Shown here: positions 15,282 through 16,106 of the stretch, one piece after another
Layout of the letters: the number at the start of each line of letters is the position of its first letter
Position numbering within the stretch: the first letter of the stretch is position 1
Source: Flammula alnicola
Lineage: Eukaryota > Basidiomycota > Agaricomycetes > Agaricales > Strophariaceae
Direction of reading: 5' to 3'
Assembly: GCA_015499995.1 (NCBI GenBank)
Contig: JADNRV010000714.1
Coordinates: forward strand, 1 to 16,106
DNA: 16,106 nucleotides
The notes under the pieces: model-generated
The model's input: only the letters and a program-made list of their open reading frames with translations
Databases searched by the model: none
What the model was told of the DNA's origin: nothing
Made by a program: the position numbers and the translations under genes

Positions 15282-16106
15282 TTATTTATTTCTGTCACAA
15301 GATGGGTTTTTTGGCCACAGCGACACCATTGTCTATTTGACCCCGCCCCACTTGTTTACTCGGCAGTCACTCAGCAGTCACAATTTCTCACAAGCTTCCT
15401 TCAGGTAATGAAGTTTTTACTACCGGTATTGATAGTAATTTTTCCTAACACATGTACTACTAAAACATCATCTGTAAATTTCATGCAAGGCTGTCATATG
15501 CAAAGGAGCATGCGAAGCACACGACCGCGCTAGTCTATGTAATAATATTTCATCCATGTAGTATAAAAGCAGCCCTGTAACACCATAGAATACAAAGCAA
15601 TTTATACAAGCACTTAAGATCTAATCTAAGTGTTTCCTCTAAAGGTACTAAGTTTAGCTTCAAAGAGAGAGTCTCAATATAATAAAAAACCAGTAAACAT
15701 TATAAATGACCTGTCTAAGATAAAAGATCATGAGCCTAAGTGGTTCACCAAGTAAAGATAGGAGAGTTATAAGCCAAGGGACTAGTCTTTGGTGACTTTG
15801 TTCAAAACCACCTATTGTCAAAGGACATCTGGAGACCTGGACTGTAGTGTCAGTGGACAAAAGCATCTATGTGCCTCTGGCCATTGTTAAGGGACTGTAG
15901 TGTCAGCAGATAAGAAGTCTGTGGACCTCTTTCCACAAGTATAGTTTTGAGACAAGTAAAGACAAGTTAAAGGGCATAGAGCCATCTTCTCAATTGGAGA
16001 ACAAGTTGAGATGAGATTAGTTAAGCAGTTTGTGCATAGAGCACTAGTTTCAGAACACCAGTTACAAATTTACACAAGTCTATTGGACTTAAAATGACCC
16101 ATTGAC
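15282..16106. other. No gene recognised; promoter-like TATA and a short direct repeat
   Basis: AT-rich sequence with TATAAAAG at 15561 followed by a C/A-rich stretch resembling a transcription start region, possibly an LTR or solo-LTR remnant. GGACTGTAGTGTCAG is present twice, 53 bases apart (15839 and 15892), with weak similarity continuing after each copy. No terminal motifs of an LTR could be fixed. Confidence 0.3.

Overview
The window looks like a transposon-rich stretch of a filamentous fungal genome, most likely an agaricomycete basidiomycete. I infer this from the kind of retroelement proteins present (a chromodomain Ty3/gypsy polyprotein and a non-LTR ORF1 with several zinc knuckles) and from the absence of any recognisable intact host gene. 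No bacterial gene organisation is visible.

Layout. Positions 1 to about 3,160 hold the 5' half of a non-LTR (LINE-type) retrotransposon on the minus strand: a frame-broken ORF1 with zinc knuckles (3136 to 1126), followed by the endonuclease end of ORF2, which runs off the left edge. Positions about 3,250 to 10,068 hold a Ty3/gypsy chromovirus, also on the minus strand: a complete 5' LTR (10068 to 9583), gag, protease, reverse transcriptase, RNase H, integrase and chromodomain, then two extra minus-strand ORFs downstream of pol. No matching 3' LTR is present. The simplest reading is that the LINE inserted into the 3' part of the older LTR element and that the missing LTR lies beyond the left edge.

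The LTR element is dead. It has at least seven in-frame stops in gag/pol, an eighth in a downstream ORF, several frameshifts, and a catalytic Asp to Asn change in the RT active site. Many of the stops look like CGA to TGA or TGG to TAG, that is, transition-type decay. The LINE shows frame slips but no internal stop within the reconstructed frames, so it looks younger.

The 5' LTR carries a notable signal. An 11-nt sequence about 33 nt downstream of a TATA box is perfectly complementary to the 11 nt lying one base after the LTR end. This is the arrangement expected for a self-primed Tf1/sushi-type retrotransposon rather than a tRNA-primed one.

Positions 10,069 to 16,106 contain no gene I can name. 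They hold a patchwork of repeats: two tRNA-like heads with pol III A and B boxes (10499 and 11134), each followed by a stretch dense in the palindromic motif GGANTCC and ending in a near-identical 29-bp tail; three arrays with a 21-bp period (about 11326, 12474 and 12926); a cluster of short perfect palindromes (12000 to 12440); a 23 to 24-bp array (13463 to 13602); and a duplicated segment (10370 and 14405). The tRNA-headed, minisatellite-bodied units are the best candidate here for an undescribed mobile family.
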